Source of the DNA: a virus
IMG/VR virus record: IMGVR_UViG_3300036861_000110
Location: 1-41,871 of that record
DNA length: 41,871 nucleotides
Strand: one strand, 5' to 3'
Under the pieces are notes generated by a model. It was not told where the DNA came from. It did not search any database and worked only from the letters and a program-made list of their open reading frames with translations. The position numbers and the translations under genes are program-made. How positions within the stretch are numbered: position 1 is the first letter of the stretch; each line of letters starts with the position of its first letter. Of the stretch, positions 1 to 7,315 are shown piece by piece.

Positions 1-174
1 GCCGGCATCGACCCGGCCAAGGCTCATAGCCATATTCTCCGTGCGTCCTTTGCGACGCACGCCTTGGCCGCCGGCGCCGACGTCCGGACCGTCGGGAAAC
101 TGCTCGGCCACGCGACACTCGGCCCGATACTCCGCTATCTCGCCGTGCTCGACTCCCGGATGCGAGAGGCCGTC
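1..174. repeat. Terminal direct repeat, left copy (circle junction)
   Basis: These bases match 41698-41871 with a single difference (T at 128 here, C at 41825). The repeat lies inside the integrase gene, whose frame continues from the right end into the left end, so the window is a circular molecule written out with a 174-base overlap, or a terminally redundant phage. The mismatch changes an integrase codon from Thr (ACA, right copy) to Ile (ATA, left copy) and may reflect population variation or a read error. Confidence 0.93.
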
Positions 175-234
175 AACCTCATTCATGCCCCCCGACTGGA
201 CGAAGCGCCCCTCCCTGCCGCAGAATCCGCGTAG
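1..234 (+). CDS. int: Tyrosine integrase, C-terminal part (continues from right end)
   Basis: This is the C-terminal 77 residues of the phage integrase whose first 310 codons are at 40942-41871; joined across the repeat the protein is about 329 residues before removal of the overlap ambiguity. The segment holds the second half of the catalytic core: the H-x-x-R box (HILR), the LGH box in KLLGHATLG and the nucleophilic tyrosine in LRYLAV. The gene stops with TAG at 232-234. The reaction is site-specific strand exchange between phage attP and host attB through a 3'-phosphotyrosine intermediate. Residue 43 of this segment is Ile here but Thr in the right-hand copy; it sits just before the catalytic tyrosine helix, and Thr looks the more usual choice. 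Confidence 0.95.
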   Translation, partial: AGIDPAKAHSHILRASFATHALAAGADVRTVGKLLGHATLGPILRYLAVLDSRMREAVNLIHAPRLDEAPLPAAESA

Positions 235-236
235 AC

Positions 237-245
237 TTGCCAAGC
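237..245 (+). promoter_or_regulatory. Operator-like 9-mer TTGCCAAGC behind int
   Basis: TTGCCAAGC sits two bases after the integrase stop and 29 bases before the ATG at 275. It is part of a short inverted repeat TTGCC-N7-GGCAA (237-253). Related 9-mers TTGTCAAGC (40601-40609) and, on the other strand, TTGCCAAGC (40644-40652) lie in the divergent repressor promoter region. I see no further copies. This distribution suggests a binding site for the XRE repressor, or an arm site or part of attP for the integrase, since it lies immediately downstream of int. Neither role is shown by sequence alone. Confidence 0.45.
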
Positions 246-274
246 CTCGGCAACCTGGGAAAAGGGATCAGCTC

Positions 275-523
275 ATGGGACTGCTGAAGAAGTCGAAGGA
301 AGACGCCGCCGTGAAGGCCGCCCAGCGAGCACTCGACGAGGGTCGCCGGTTCTTCATTCTCTCGGCCGGCAGCTCGTTCGGCGGCCAGATCGCCGGCGTC
401 GCCGAGCAGCTCGAAGCGGTCGAAGATCTCGGCTGGCGACTCGAGCACGTCTCGCACGTCTGGTCATCGTCGATGGCGAATCATGCCGTCGGCTTCTATG
501 TCTTCCGCCGCACCGTAGCCTGA
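275..523 (+). CDS. Conserved-looking 82-aa phage protein of lysogeny operon
   Basis: The protein starts MGLLKKSKEDAAVKAAQRAL, with a basic amphipathic first third, and ends in a small alpha/beta-looking core with the pattern LGWRLEHVSHVW ... GFYVFRRTVA. That ending resembles the short DUF4177-like fold (aromatic strand, then YVFRR), but I would not name a family with certainty. The ATG at 275 is preceded by AAAGGGA. It is the third gene of the rightward repressor-integrase operon, 40 bases behind int, and 24 bases in front of the 54-aa zinc protein. A role in lysogeny or in altering the host membrane or cell state is possible but unproven. Confidence 0.7.
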   Translation: MGLLKKSKEDAAVKAAQRALDEGRRFFILSAGSSFGGQIAGVAEQLEAVEDLGWRLEHVSHVWSSSMANHAVGFYVFRRTVA

Positions 524-547
524 GCCATCCCCCGAAAGGAGCCCCAG

Positions 548-712
548 ATGGCGATCCAGGAAGTTACCCGCGTCGAACGAGTACGCGTCTGCGATCTCTG
601 CCGGACGCCGCGAGACGCGGTCGACCGTAGAACGATCGACGTTTGCTCTCGGCACGACGGGCAGCTCGAGCGCAACGCGAAGAAGACTGCGCGCGCTCGC
701 CGGAAGTCCTGA
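548..712 (+). CDS. 54-aa putative zinc-binding protein
   Basis: A small basic protein with an N-terminal zinc-ligand pattern: CDLC near residue 15, then CSRHD near residue 34 (C-x2-C ... C-x2-H), followed by a Lys/Arg-rich tail (KKTARARRKS). This is the layout of small treble-clef or ribbon proteins found often in actinobacteria and their phages, where the knuckle is followed by a DNA-binding tail. A very good Shine-Dalgarno, GAAAGGAG at 534-541, fixes the ATG at 548. It is the last gene of the rightward lysogeny operon and is followed by a terminator hairpin. Too short to be assigned a function. Confidence 0.8.
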   Translation: MAIQEVTRVERVRVCDLCRTPRDAVDRRTIDVCSRHDGQLERNAKKTARARRKS

Positions 713-737
713 GAGCTTCCCCATCCGGAGATAGCAA

Positions 738-767
738 AGCGGCCGGGAGCCGAAACCCCCGGCCGCT
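738..767. terminator. Bidirectional hairpin terminator between convergent operons
   Basis: A perfect 10-base inverted repeat, AGCGGCCGGG (738-747) and CCCGGCCGCT (758-767), encloses a 10-base loop. It lies between the end of the rightward lysogeny operon (712) and the end of the long leftward operon (792), exactly where two convergent transcripts meet. There is no long T-run on either side, as is usual for terminators in high-GC actinobacteria. Confidence 0.85.
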
Positions 768-791
768 CGCGCCTTGCTTGGTGCGCTCAGC

Positions 792-1070
792 CTACCGCTT
801 TACTCCCCCGTTCGTCGGTACGGTCCGAGCGATCTGCAGCCCGGAGCGTGCCTGCGCGGCTTTCGCCTTGACCTCGTCGGCGAACGCGTCTGCCTGGTCC
901 GGCGTGGCGACGAAGACGAGATCCCCGCACGCCACGACGAAGCGCAGCAGGACCGTCGTCGAGCCGTCCTTCATATCGGCGATCCCGGCCATCATCCGGG
1001 TCGGGATCGCATCGAGCGGGAACGTCGGCGGCAAGAGCTCCGGCTCCTGGCCGACCTCTTCGTCAGCCAC
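792..1070 (-). CDS. 92-aa phage protein, last gene of leftward operon
   Basis: GTG start at 1070, overlapping the preceding membrane protein gene by 8 bases; TAG at 792-794. The protein has a proline-rich first 25 residues and then an alpha/beta core including TTVLLRFVVACGDLVFVATP and an Ala-rich helix. No signal peptide or membrane segment. It ends the lysis-proximal cluster just ahead of the hairpin at 738-767. I do not recognise the family; its context near the endolysin is the only hint. Confidence 0.65.
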   Translation of the reverse strand: MADEEVGQEPELLPPTFPLDAIPTRMMAGIADMKDGSTTVLLRFVVACGDLVFVATPDQADAFADEVKAKAAQARSGLQIARTVPTNGGVKR

Positions 1071-1362
1071 CGGGAGACGCCATTCCCGCTACCGGCTTCA
1101 CGGATCCATCGATCGAAGCCTCGATCGGCTCCCGCGGATCACGTTGCTTCTTCGCCGTCAGCCACGTCTTGATCGCGGCGATCCACGCGAAGACGATGCC
1201 GAGTGCACCGAGCGACTCCGCATTGAGGCTCGTGAAGTCGACCCCATGCTGGAAGGCGCCGTACACGATCAGGAACGAGCCGCCGAGCGTCTGCAGCCCA
1301 GCTTGACGCGTCTCGGCTGGTCGCGTCTGCCATTTCTCGACGAGCCACTCCCAGATCTTCAT
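1063..1362 (-). CDS. Putative holin: 99-aa membrane protein with two TM segments
   Basis: The N-terminus MKIWEWLVEKW is amphipathic, then two hydrophobic stretches follow at about residues 25-42 (TLGGSFLIVYGAF) and 50-67 (LGALGIVFAWIAAIKTWL), and the tail is charged (KKQRDPREP). Two transmembrane segments with a short turn and a charged C-terminus fit class II holins, which permeabilise the membrane to release the endolysin. It is encoded four genes after the amidase and overlaps its neighbours by 4 and 8 bases. Several small membrane proteins compete for the holin role in this cassette, so the assignment rests on topology and location. Confidence 0.6.
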   Translation of the reverse strand: MKIWEWLVEKWQTRPAETRQAGLQTLGGSFLIVYGAFQHGVDFTSLNAESLGALGIVFAWIAAIKTWLTAKKQRDPREPIEASIDGSVKPVAGMASPGG

Positions 1363-1742
1363 AGCTCCCCTCCCCCCAGCTCTTCCCTTCGGAGCTCTTC
1401 GTCGTCCCGGCCGTCGAGGACCGACGCGTATTGCATCAGCCCGAGCATCAGGAGCAGCGCCACGGCGACGACGATGCCGGCTCGAGTCGAGCGCCGGCAG
1501 ATCTCCGGAATGTCCGGATCGACGAGCGCGATCAGGATCGCCACCAGCGCAAGCGCGTTCGCGATCCCCCGGACACGTTCAGAGCGGACGCGGCCGCGGG
1601 ACAGGATCTCGGCGCCGTGATTGATCCCGGTCCGCACTATGGCGCTCCGGATCCGCTTCGCCTTGTTGAGCCGGCGCCAATGATGGACAACGCCCAGCCC
1701 GGAGAGCAGCGCCCAGACAACGATCGTGATGATCCTCGTCAT
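1359..1742 (-). CDS. Membrane protein of lysis cassette, three TM segments
   Basis: A 127-aa protein with hydrophobic stretches at about residues 3-20 (IITIVVWALLSGLGVVHHW), 60-77 (GIANALALVAILIALV) and 87-105 (AGIVVAVALLLMLGLMQYA), and a strongly acidic tail (DGRDDEELRREELGGGEL). It starts with ATG overlapping the coiled-coil gene upstream by four bases. Location next to the amidase suggests a holin, antiholin or membrane-disruption role. No family is recognised. Confidence 0.6.
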   Translation of the reverse strand: MTRIITIVVWALLSGLGVVHHWRRLNKAKRIRSAIVRTGINHGAEILSRGRVRSERVRGIANALALVAILIALVDPDIPEICRRSTRAGIVVAVALLLMLGLMQYASVLDGRDDEELRREELGGGEL

Positions 1743-1945
1743 ATCCCTGGCCTTTCGGTACTCCGACCCGCGCCCCGACGAAGCTCCGCCATGCGATGCT
1801 CGCTCTCGGCGAGTCGCCGATCCTCGATCTGCTGCGCTCGGAGCCTGGCCTCGGCCTCAAGCTCGAGCTCTTCGAGCTTGCGCTCGGTCTTCCGCTTCTC
1901 ATCCTCGTTGGTGGTCTTCGGTCCGTTGCGTCGAAATAGCCTCAT
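1739..1945 (-). CDS. 68-aa charged coiled-coil protein
   Basis: After a basic start (MRLFRRNGPK) residues 14-55 form a nearly uninterrupted Lys/Glu/Leu/Ala-rich helix typical of a coiled coil, followed by a short Arg/Gly tail. No membrane segment. It overlaps the next gene (ATG within the stop) and the one before it by four bases, so it is translated together with the lysis membrane proteins. It may be a soluble partner of the neighbouring TM protein; function unknown. Confidence 0.6.
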   Translation of the reverse strand: MRLFRRNGPKTTNEDEKRKTERKLEELELEAEARLRAQQIEDRRLAESEHRMAELRRGAGRSTERPGI

Positions 1946-2160
1946 CGCCGACGCCTCCCGACGGGCGGCGTTCCGTTGATCAGCTTCTCGGTGATGCCCA
2001 GCGAGCGCTCTGCTGCGGCCTTCCAGTAGTCCCGGTCTTCCTCGAGCCTGCGGACTTCGCGATCGAACCGGAGAATGCCGCGGAGGAGCAGGCTAAGCAC
2101 GAGCAGCGCGAATGCGACGAGCGGCCCTTGCCTCGCGAGCTCGTCCATTAGCGCGTCCAT
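1942..2160 (-). CDS. 72-aa single-TM protein after endolysin (holin candidate)
   Basis: One transmembrane helix at about residues 12-30 (GPLVAFALLVLSLLLRGIL) is followed by a cytoplasmic coiled coil (RFDREVRRLEEDRDYWKAAA) and a basic end (PPVGRRRR). This N-in/TM/coil design is common for the small protein encoded directly behind the endolysin in actinophages. It begins three bases after the amidase stop, which implies tight translational coupling. It could be the holin or a membrane adaptor that works with the two-TM protein at 1063-1362. Confidence 0.65.
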   Translation of the reverse strand: MDALMDELARQGPLVAFALLVLSLLLRGILRFDREVRRLEEDRDYWKAAAERSLGITEKLINGTPPVGRRRR

Positions 2161-2163
2161 GAT

Positions 2164-2973
2164 CTAGTCGGGAAGCCCGAGCGCCTTCTTGGCCTGCCGG
2201 GCCATCAGCACGGCCAGAATTCCTTCCTTCTCACCGGCGGCCCGATCCATATCGTTCTGCGACGTGTCCGAGTCGACCTTCGGGATCGCCTCGTTCTCGG
2301 CTGCGAGCCACTGCGCGTAGACGTCGGCGTCCGACTTCAGCCGAGCGTTATTGAATCCCGTCCGGAACCCGTCGGTAGATGGCGCGTTGTGCGGCATAAA
2401 GAGTCCCCCTCCTTCTTCGGCGACTGGAGCCGTGAGCAGCGCGGCGACCTTCGCTCGCTCGTCGTCCATGTTCGTTGGGAACGGATCGATCTTCCGCAGC
2501 GGAGCCCATTCCTTGTGCCCTTCGAGCCAGGTCGCATCGCGATGGTGATACGCGATCAGCGCAGCCTCGGCCCGGCGCGATGCGTCGATCTGGACGCCCG
2601 GCCACGGCTCGCCGGCGCCGTCGTTCTCGCATTCGTTCCCGTAGAAATACTTGTTCCCCGAGTCCTTCGGGACGGTCTTGTACGGGCCGCCCGCGCCGGC
2701 ATGATTGCAGTAGCCAGCCGCGACGACGTAGATCCATCCGTTCCGAGCCGTGAGCAAGTTCGCGAGCGGGCCGGGGAGATCGCTTCGCCCGTTCGTCACC
2801 GTCCAGAGTGACGGCGCATTGCCGCTGCCACGACCGCTGGCCGTGTGATGGCGCATGACGTAGCCGATCGGCTCGAAGTCGTAAGGCCGGCCGCGAGTCT
2901 TCCAGCCCTCGACCTCGAAGACAGTCAGACCAGCGTCTCGAAGAACGTCGGCGAGCCACGTGGCGAGGGTCAC
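2164..2973 (-). CDS. Endolysin, N-acetylmuramoyl-L-alanine amidase
   Basis: The first 180 residues of this 269-aa protein form an amidase-2 (PGRP-type) domain, which cuts the lactyl-L-Ala bond of peptidoglycan. Visible zinc ligands are His42 in MRHHTASG, His153 in EGHKEWAP and Asp163 in KIDPFP, the expected spacing for the H...H...D/C triad; the internal NHAG (residue 90-93) and the aromatic GWIYVVAAGY strand also match the fold. A linker near 183-190 leads to a C-terminal region of about 80 residues (LFMPHNAPSTDGFRTGFNNA...) that may bind the wall. No signal peptide, so export depends on a holin. It heads the lysis cassette. Confidence 0.93.
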   Translation of the reverse strand: MTLATWLADVLRDAGLTVFEVEGWKTRGRPYDFEPIGYVMRHHTASGRGSGNAPSLWTVTNGRSDLPGPLANLLTARNGWIYVVAAGYCNHAGAGGPYKTVPKDSGNKYFYGNECENDGAGEPWPGVQIDASRRAEAALIAYHHRDATWLEGHKEWAPLRKIDPFPTNMDDERAKVAALLTAPVAEEGGGLFMPHNAPSTDGFRTGFNNARLKSDADVYAQWLAAENEAIPKVDSDTSQNDMDRAAGEKEGILAVLMARQAKKALGLPD

Positions 2974-3155
2974 GGCCCCTCGATTCGACCGTCGGGATGA
3001 TGGACGGTTCCGTCCTGCATCCGGACCGGCTTCGGCTTGATCCGACGCTTCAGCCCGACCTTCTCGAGCAGCGTCTTCGGGTTGGTCAGCCCGGCCTCTT
3101 TGGTCGCCTCCGGAGAGTCATCCGGCGGGAGCTCCTGCTCCTGGTGCTCGTCCAT
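2970..3155 (-). CDS. 61-aa hydrophilic protein between tail and lysin genes
   Basis: An acidic N-terminal half (MDEHQEQELPPDDSPEATKE) is followed by a basic segment (KVGLKRRIKPKPVRMQDGTV). It overlaps the endolysin start by four bases and starts 10 bases after the small tail-associated gene. No motif is recognised. Tight coupling to its neighbours is the reason to call it real. Confidence 0.6.
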   Translation of the reverse strand: MDEHQEQELPPDDSPEATKEAGLTNPKTLLEKVGLKRRIKPKPVRMQDGTVHHPDGRIEGP

Positions 3156-3164
3156 GCCTGCCCC

Positions 3165-3374
3165 CTATGCGATCGCCGTCGACTTCCAGACGCCGGCGTC
3201 GTTGGCCCAGAGCTTCCCGTTGCCGACGATCGTCGCCCCCGACCGGCCGCCGGCCGGCACGACCGCCCCGATATGCCGCGGTGCCCCGACGAGCTTCGCG
3301 AGCCGCTCGACCTCAGCCTCAAGCGCCCGAAGACGCGACTCTGGATCCTTGCCGTGCTTTCGGATTCGCGGCAT
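3165..3374 (-). CDS. 69-aa coiled-coil tail-region protein
   Basis: The protein starts MPRIRKHGKDPESRLRALEA at 3374, giving a one-base TGATG overlap with the stop of the minor tail gene; a longer reading in the same frame upstream is only the shadow of that gene. Residues 12-32 form a coiled coil (ESRLRALEAEVERLAKLVG), followed by a Gly/Val-rich beta part ending KLWANDAGVWKSTAIA. Small trimerising proteins of this kind are common among minor tail genes. It is probably a tail-tip or fibre accessory component. Confidence 0.65.
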   Translation of the reverse strand: MPRIRKHGKDPESRLRALEAEVERLAKLVGAPRHIGAVVPAGGRSGATIVGNGKLWANDAGVWKSTAIA

Positions 3375-4567
3375 CAGCTCACCCTCCGGTCGAACGTGAG
3401 AACCATCCTCTCGGTACCCTGCTGCGGGACATTCACCGTGATCCCCGAGCAGTGAAAGGTTCCCGAGATCTCGGCGTAGCCATCGTTTAGACGCAAAGTC
3501 GGCTCGTCTCCCGGATGGATCACTCCGACCGGCACGTCGAGCCCGGTCGCGAAGACGGTCAGTTGGGGGATCTCGAGCCCGTTCCGCCGGTTGACTAGCT
3601 CCTGATCGGCGAGGGACTGCAGGAGCGCGGAGCTCGAGACGTCGTCCTCGGAGATCTCCTCTTCCATGAGCCCGTATGCGACAGCCGTGCCGGCGTCGCT
3701 GGCCGTGGCGATGAGCTTGTGACTGCCGTCGCCGGCGCCGAGCGCCGAGACGTTGGATGCGATCGCGAAAGCGTCGATCGTGAAGCCATAGTCGGAGACG
3801 TTCTTCCCCGTCTCGAGGATAAAGTCGACCGGCCCGCCGCGCCGCGGGTAGTACGCGATCCACCGCAGAAGCGGATCGACCTCGAAGTCGAAGCCATCGT
3901 CTCCGCCGGCGAGCTGCTGAAGGATCCCGGCGATCTTCCCCCGCTCCGAGCCCAGGTAGGTGATGGTCCGGAGGATGGTCGAGAGCGGGACGGTCTGCCG
4001 GGCGATCCCGAGATCTCCGCTCGTCTTCGCCTGCGTGTACGCGATCAATTCCCACGCTATGTCGAGCTGATCCTGATTGACGAAGACCCGGTCAGACGTG
4101 ACCGAGCGCCGCGCCAGCGCCGAGAACCAGCTCGCTCCGCCGAACCGGACGACCTTCTCCCCCGAGCTCGTGACCGCGGTCCACAGATACCCGCCCCAGA
4201 CCGGGTCGGGAGCGTCGTCCCGGTAGATCCGGATGATCCGCTGGCCCGGCTCGAGGATCTCCCGCGTGCATTTCGGGTCGTACTTCGGGAGCTCGAAACC
4301 GATCGGGCCGGCATCGTTCCCAACCTCGCCCCAACTCAGATTCTTCACCGGGATCTCGGCCAGGAGCTCGTCGTCGCTCCGCCGGTAGACCTCGATCCGG
4401 TAGAAGCCAGCGGGCGGAACCCAGACCGGTTGCTCGAGGGAAGGCGCCTTGGAATCGGAGAGATCAACGCCCTCCCACGTGACGGAAAGCGAGTCCCACG
4501 TGACCTGTTGGGAGTCCCATGTGACAGTCGGCAGCGGGAGCGTCTCCCCCGGAAACCCTACGGGCAA
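3374..4567 (-). CDS. Minor tail protein, siphovirus Gp37-like
   Basis: A 397-aa tail-tip protein. It opens with a three-fold heptapeptide repeat (VTWDSQQ, VTWDSLS, VTWEGVD; residues 15-35), then a beta-rich domain with AGFYRIEVYRRSDDELLAE and the patterns PGQRIIRIYRDD and PVWGGYLW, characteristic of siphophage tail proteins of the ReqiPepy6 Gp37 type (a Tal/gp27-hub relative). The C-terminal part carries further beta repeats and ends with NVPQQGTERMVLTFDRRVS. It lies between the tail spike and the lysis genes and would form the baseplate hub or the base of the receptor-binding apparatus. Confidence 0.8.
   Translation of the reverse strand: MPVGFPGETLPLPTVTWDSQQVTWDSLSVTWEGVDLSDSKAPSLEQPVWVPPAGFYRIEVYRRSDDELLAEIPVKNLSWGEVGNDAGPIGFELPKYDPKCTREILEPGQRIIRIYRDDAPDPVWGGYLWTAVTSSGEKVVRFGGASWFSALARRSVTSDRVFVNQDQLDIAWELIAYTQAKTSGDLGIARQTVPLSTILRTITYLGSERGKIAGILQQLAGGDDGFDFEVDPLLRWIAYYPRRGGPVDFILETGKNVSDYGFTIDAFAIASNVSALGAGDGSHKLIATASDAGTAVAYGLMEEEISEDDVSSSALLQSLADQELVNRRNGLEIPQLTVFATGLDVPVGVIHPGDEPTLRLNDGYAEISGTFHCSGITVNVPQQGTERMVLTFDRRVS
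4473..4525 (-). repeat. Three 21-bp direct repeats in minor tail gene
   Basis: TCCCA[C/T]GTGAC recurs at 4473, 4494 and 4515, exactly 21 bases apart, encoding the three VTW(D/E) heptapeptides near the N-terminus of the minor tail protein. The copies have diverged elsewhere, so this is an old tandem duplication rather than an assembly artefact. It may serve as a docking or oligomerisation segment. Confidence 0.85.
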
Positions 4568-4580
4568 CGTCGGCCTCCGA

Positions 4581-6365
4581 TCACGGCACTAGAGCGGCAT
4601 ACGCATTCCACGTGCCCGGCGTTGCACCGGCGACGCAACGATAGGCCGGTGCGTCCCCTCCGACGGCGTCGTCGATGTAGATGTCCATTCCCTGAGCCCA
4701 ATAGCCCTCGACCGGCGTCGGCAAGGCTTTAGTTCGGTGGGCAAACGACACTTCCCTGCCATAGAAGACCTTGTTGGAGTTGGCCGCGAAGATCCGGTTG
4801 TGATTGTCCTCGGCGAAGGTCCCCAGGACTACCCTGACGTTCGCCGTGTCAAAGACCGCGTGATTGCTGATATTGAGCAGCTTCTTCACCGAGATCGGCT
4901 GAGTGTGGGCGGCCGGCGTAGTCCCGTGAGCGCCCCGTGCCACGGTCCACGTCTTACCTGCGCCCACGCCCCCTGGTGCAGCGGTCACGCTGACTTGCTC
5001 GTTGTCGAACCAACCAGCACCGAACGGAACGGCGGCTCCCATATCTACAAGAGCAGTCCCTACGAAGCTCGGGGTAGCGTTGTCCACACTCGTCGTCAGC
5101 GTGAAGATGTTCACTCCTCTGGCCTGGTCACCGCCGGCCGAGGCACTCTCGCCGAGAGAGACATATCCGCTGCCGCTGCCGCCACGAAAGTAGTAATCGA
5201 CGTAGGTGCCGCCGTCGAGGAAACTATCGAGGGCGCGATCGTGTCGAATGACCCCGCCTTTGAGAACCGCCGTCCCCGCTAGGTTGTTGCCACTCGGCGG
5301 CCCGCCGTCCATGTTCATGATTTTGAAGCCGTAATAGGGGCCGACCGTGGCTTCTTTCCCGTAGGTGTCGATGAGATAGTCGGTGACGCGGAAGTTGAAC
5401 CCGCAGTTGTCGACGACAATGGCGTCGCGTTGAACGTGATCGACGTGAAGCGCCATCCACACCCAGCCGCCAGAAGTGTACAGATGGAACCCCTTACCGC
5501 CCGATGCCTTCACATCGATCATCACGCCGTCGGTAAGTTCAGTGTCCTCGAAGTCCACCGCGTACTGATAGCCGAGGGTCGCATTGTTGCCGCAGCCCAG
5601 CACGCGAGAGTGCAGGAACCGGGAGCCGACTCGGTTGGCCGGCGCGTTCGAGTTGTCGGCTCTCTTATCGGGATTCCAGTGTCCCCGTCCGGTGAAGCCG
5701 TCAATAAAGCAGAACTGCACCGTCCCCCGGTCAGGGAAATAGGTGAGCCCATTGAGCGCCTCGCCCACCCCCAATGGGCCAGCCGTGCCGAACCCCTGCA
5801 TATGCAGCCCGGTCACACCGAACCCGCGATCAGGCACGCTTGAGCCGCCGGCGCCATCGTAATAAGAATCTGTCTCAAACAGCCCCGCCCGGCCTGCGTT
5901 GTGACCCGATGGCTTCGCCCACGTGGAATGAGGGAAGAAAACGCAGCCCTTCGGCGACGGCGAATAGGCAGCGATCGGCCCGGCGTAGTGCCGGTTGTCT
6001 CCGAGAAGCCTGATCGTGGTCGTCAATCCGACCGTCCCGCCGCCCGGCCAGTGAAGAGTCCCGCCTTCCTTCGCGTCGTCCGCGGCGAACTGCATCGTCG
6101 ACCGGTTCGTCTCGGCACCGATCCCGGTAACGTCGGTCCCGAAGTAGAGCGAGCCGTAGTCGTCGGCCGAACGATGCCGGCGTCGGACCCGCCGCTCGAC
6201 CGCAGTCGCGTCCGTCTCCTGATTCGGGATTCCGAGAACGTCCTCGAGTGCCCGAACCGCGACCTGCAACTGCGTAACGAGCTCAGCAGATTGTGCCCTG
6301 GCGGCGCCGATCGCGTCGGTAGGGATAGGCGCGACGAAGTCGTCTTTCGTGCTCGGGTAGGCCAT
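4581..6365 (-). CDS. Tail spike, probable beta-helix receptor-binding protein
   Basis: This 594-aa protein starts MAYPSTKDDFVAPIPTDAIG at 6365, just after the stop of the upstream tail gene. Residues 1-60 form a helical N-terminal tail-attachment segment (AARAQSAELVTQLQVAVRAL). From about residue 90 the sequence has the short, Gly/Asn/Asp-rich alternating strands of a right-handed parallel beta-helix (for example DGVMIDVKASGGKGFHLYTS and DAIVVDNCGFNF), as in pectate-lyase-like spikes that bind or cut surface glycans. The C-terminal 150 residues look like a separate beta domain and end EGYWAQGMDIYIDDAVGGDA, a sequence style seen in trimeric spike ends. No catalytic residues can be assigned by eye. 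Confidence 0.8.
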   Translation of the reverse strand: MAYPSTKDDFVAPIPTDAIGAARAQSAELVTQLQVAVRALEDVLGIPNQETDATAVERRVRRRHRSADDYGSLYFGTDVTGIGAETNRSTMQFAADDAKEGGTLHWPGGGTVGLTTTIRLLGDNRHYAGPIAAYSPSPKGCVFFPHSTWAKPSGHNAGRAGLFETDSYYDGAGGSSVPDRGFGVTGLHMQGFGTAGPLGVGEALNGLTYFPDRGTVQFCFIDGFTGRGHWNPDKRADNSNAPANRVGSRFLHSRVLGCGNNATLGYQYAVDFEDTELTDGVMIDVKASGGKGFHLYTSGGWVWMALHVDHVQRDAIVVDNCGFNFRVTDYLIDTYGKEATVGPYYGFKIMNMDGGPPSGNNLAGTAVLKGGVIRHDRALDSFLDGGTYVDYYFRGGSGSGYVSLGESASAGGDQARGVNIFTLTTSVDNATPSFVGTALVDMGAAVPFGAGWFDNEQVSVTAAPGGVGAGKTWTVARGAHGTTPAAHTQPISVKKLLNISNHAVFDTANVRVVLGTFAEDNHNRIFAANSNKVFYGREVSFAHRTKALPTPVEGYWAQGMDIYIDDAVGGDAPAYRCVAGATPGTWNAYAALVP

Positions 6366-6369
6366 TCCG

Positions 6370-7302
6370 TCAGACCCCCAAGACCTGAGCCCAGATGGTG
6401 ACTTCGACCTCGGCTTGAGCTGATGGAGCGAAAGCCGCGTCGGTCGTGACTCGGACCTGCAGGAGATCTCCGACCACGAACGGATAGGTTCCGCGTGCAA
6501 ACGCGGCCGCGGCCTGCAGGAGCCCATTCGCCCACGTGGCCTGAGCGTTGCTCGCAGCCCCGTTCTTGTAGACCTTGAACGTCGCCGTTCCCGCGGTCTT
6601 CGCGACGTTCGATGACCAAGAGATCCCGACGATCGAGCCGGCCCACGGAAGGCAGATCCCGAGATCCCGCTTGCCGATCGTGCCGGCGGCACCGATTTCG
6701 ACGACCCGGTCCACCTGAAGATTGGTCTGGGACGCACCAAGATTCGGAGTGTTGAACCCGGAGAGCGCCATGATCCCCTGTCCGACGGCTGCCACCAGCG
6801 GGGCGGCGACCCGGCGGTCAGTGATCTTCGCGTTGAGAATGTTCGGCACGCCGACCTCGGAACGGACCTCGGCCAACAGGAGCGCGGTCGGTGGGAGTGC
6901 CGGCGCAACCGGGTTCGCGTTCTCCGTCCCCGGAACGCGGGTCGCGTGCCAGAGATCATCGGCGCCGCCATAGGCCGTATCGAGCTGTTGGCAAACGATT
7001 AGGTCGATCCGCGGATTGCCCGCGACCCCTGGTATCGGGACCACGATATCCGCGTCATTCTCGAGCGTGTAGACGCCCTGGTGGATGGCCGAGTCACCCT
7101 TCACCGCGCCGCCGCCTCGTTTGACGAGCACGTTCGGGCCGACCGGCGCGTTCTCCGTGACCTTCAGATCATCCGGAAGCGCCCCGAGCCCCTCAAAGGA
7201 TCCGACGCCTTCTCCGAGGATCATCGCCGTCTGTCGACGGGCGACGAGAGCAGGATGGTCGATCGCTCCCTGCATCGCCCATGACGGATTGTTTTCGGTC
7301 AC
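6370..7302 (-). CDS. Minor tail/baseplate protein
   Basis: A 310-aa beta-rich protein. The N-terminal half (residues 10-170) includes GNPRIDLIVCQQLDTAYGG and PTALLLAEVRSEVGVPNI, a pattern shared by many actinophage minor tail proteins that sit directly after the distal tail protein. The last 140 residues (VDRVVEIGAAGTIGKRDLGI to VTIWAQVLGV) look like a jelly-roll or head domain of a baseplate upper protein. Its stop TCA (reverse strand) lies four bases ahead of the tail spike start. It probably anchors the spike to the tail tip. Confidence 0.72.
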   Translation of the reverse strand: MTENNPSWAMQGAIDHPALVARRQTAMILGEGVGSFEGLGALPDDLKVTENAPVGPNVLVKRGGGAVKGDSAIHQGVYTLENDADIVVPIPGVAGNPRIDLIVCQQLDTAYGGADDLWHATRVPGTENANPVAPALPPTALLLAEVRSEVGVPNILNAKITDRRVAAPLVAAVGQGIMALSGFNTPNLGASQTNLQVDRVVEIGAAGTIGKRDLGICLPWAGSIVGISWSSNVAKTAGTATFKVYKNGAASNAQATWANGLLQAAAAFARGTYPFVVGDLLQVRVTTDAAFAPSAQAEVEVTIWAQVLGV

Positions 7303-7315
7303 TTCGGCTCCCTCG

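Noticed and set aside
235-274. attP core in the gap behind int
   Set aside because: The location is right for attP, but no tRNA 3'-end or other recognisable core is visible and the inverted repeat there fits a regulator site as well. Not called without host sequence.
41-523. 160-codon reading frame covering the end of int
   Set aside because: Upstream of 275 it runs in a different frame from the integrase C-terminus, which has clear catalytic boxes. Only the ATG 275 product is kept.
4581-6971. 796-codon extension of the tail spike frame
   Set aside because: The part above 6365 lies in another frame of the minor tail gene at 6370-7302 and is Arg/Ser-rich. The ATG at 6365 just after that gene's stop is the better start.
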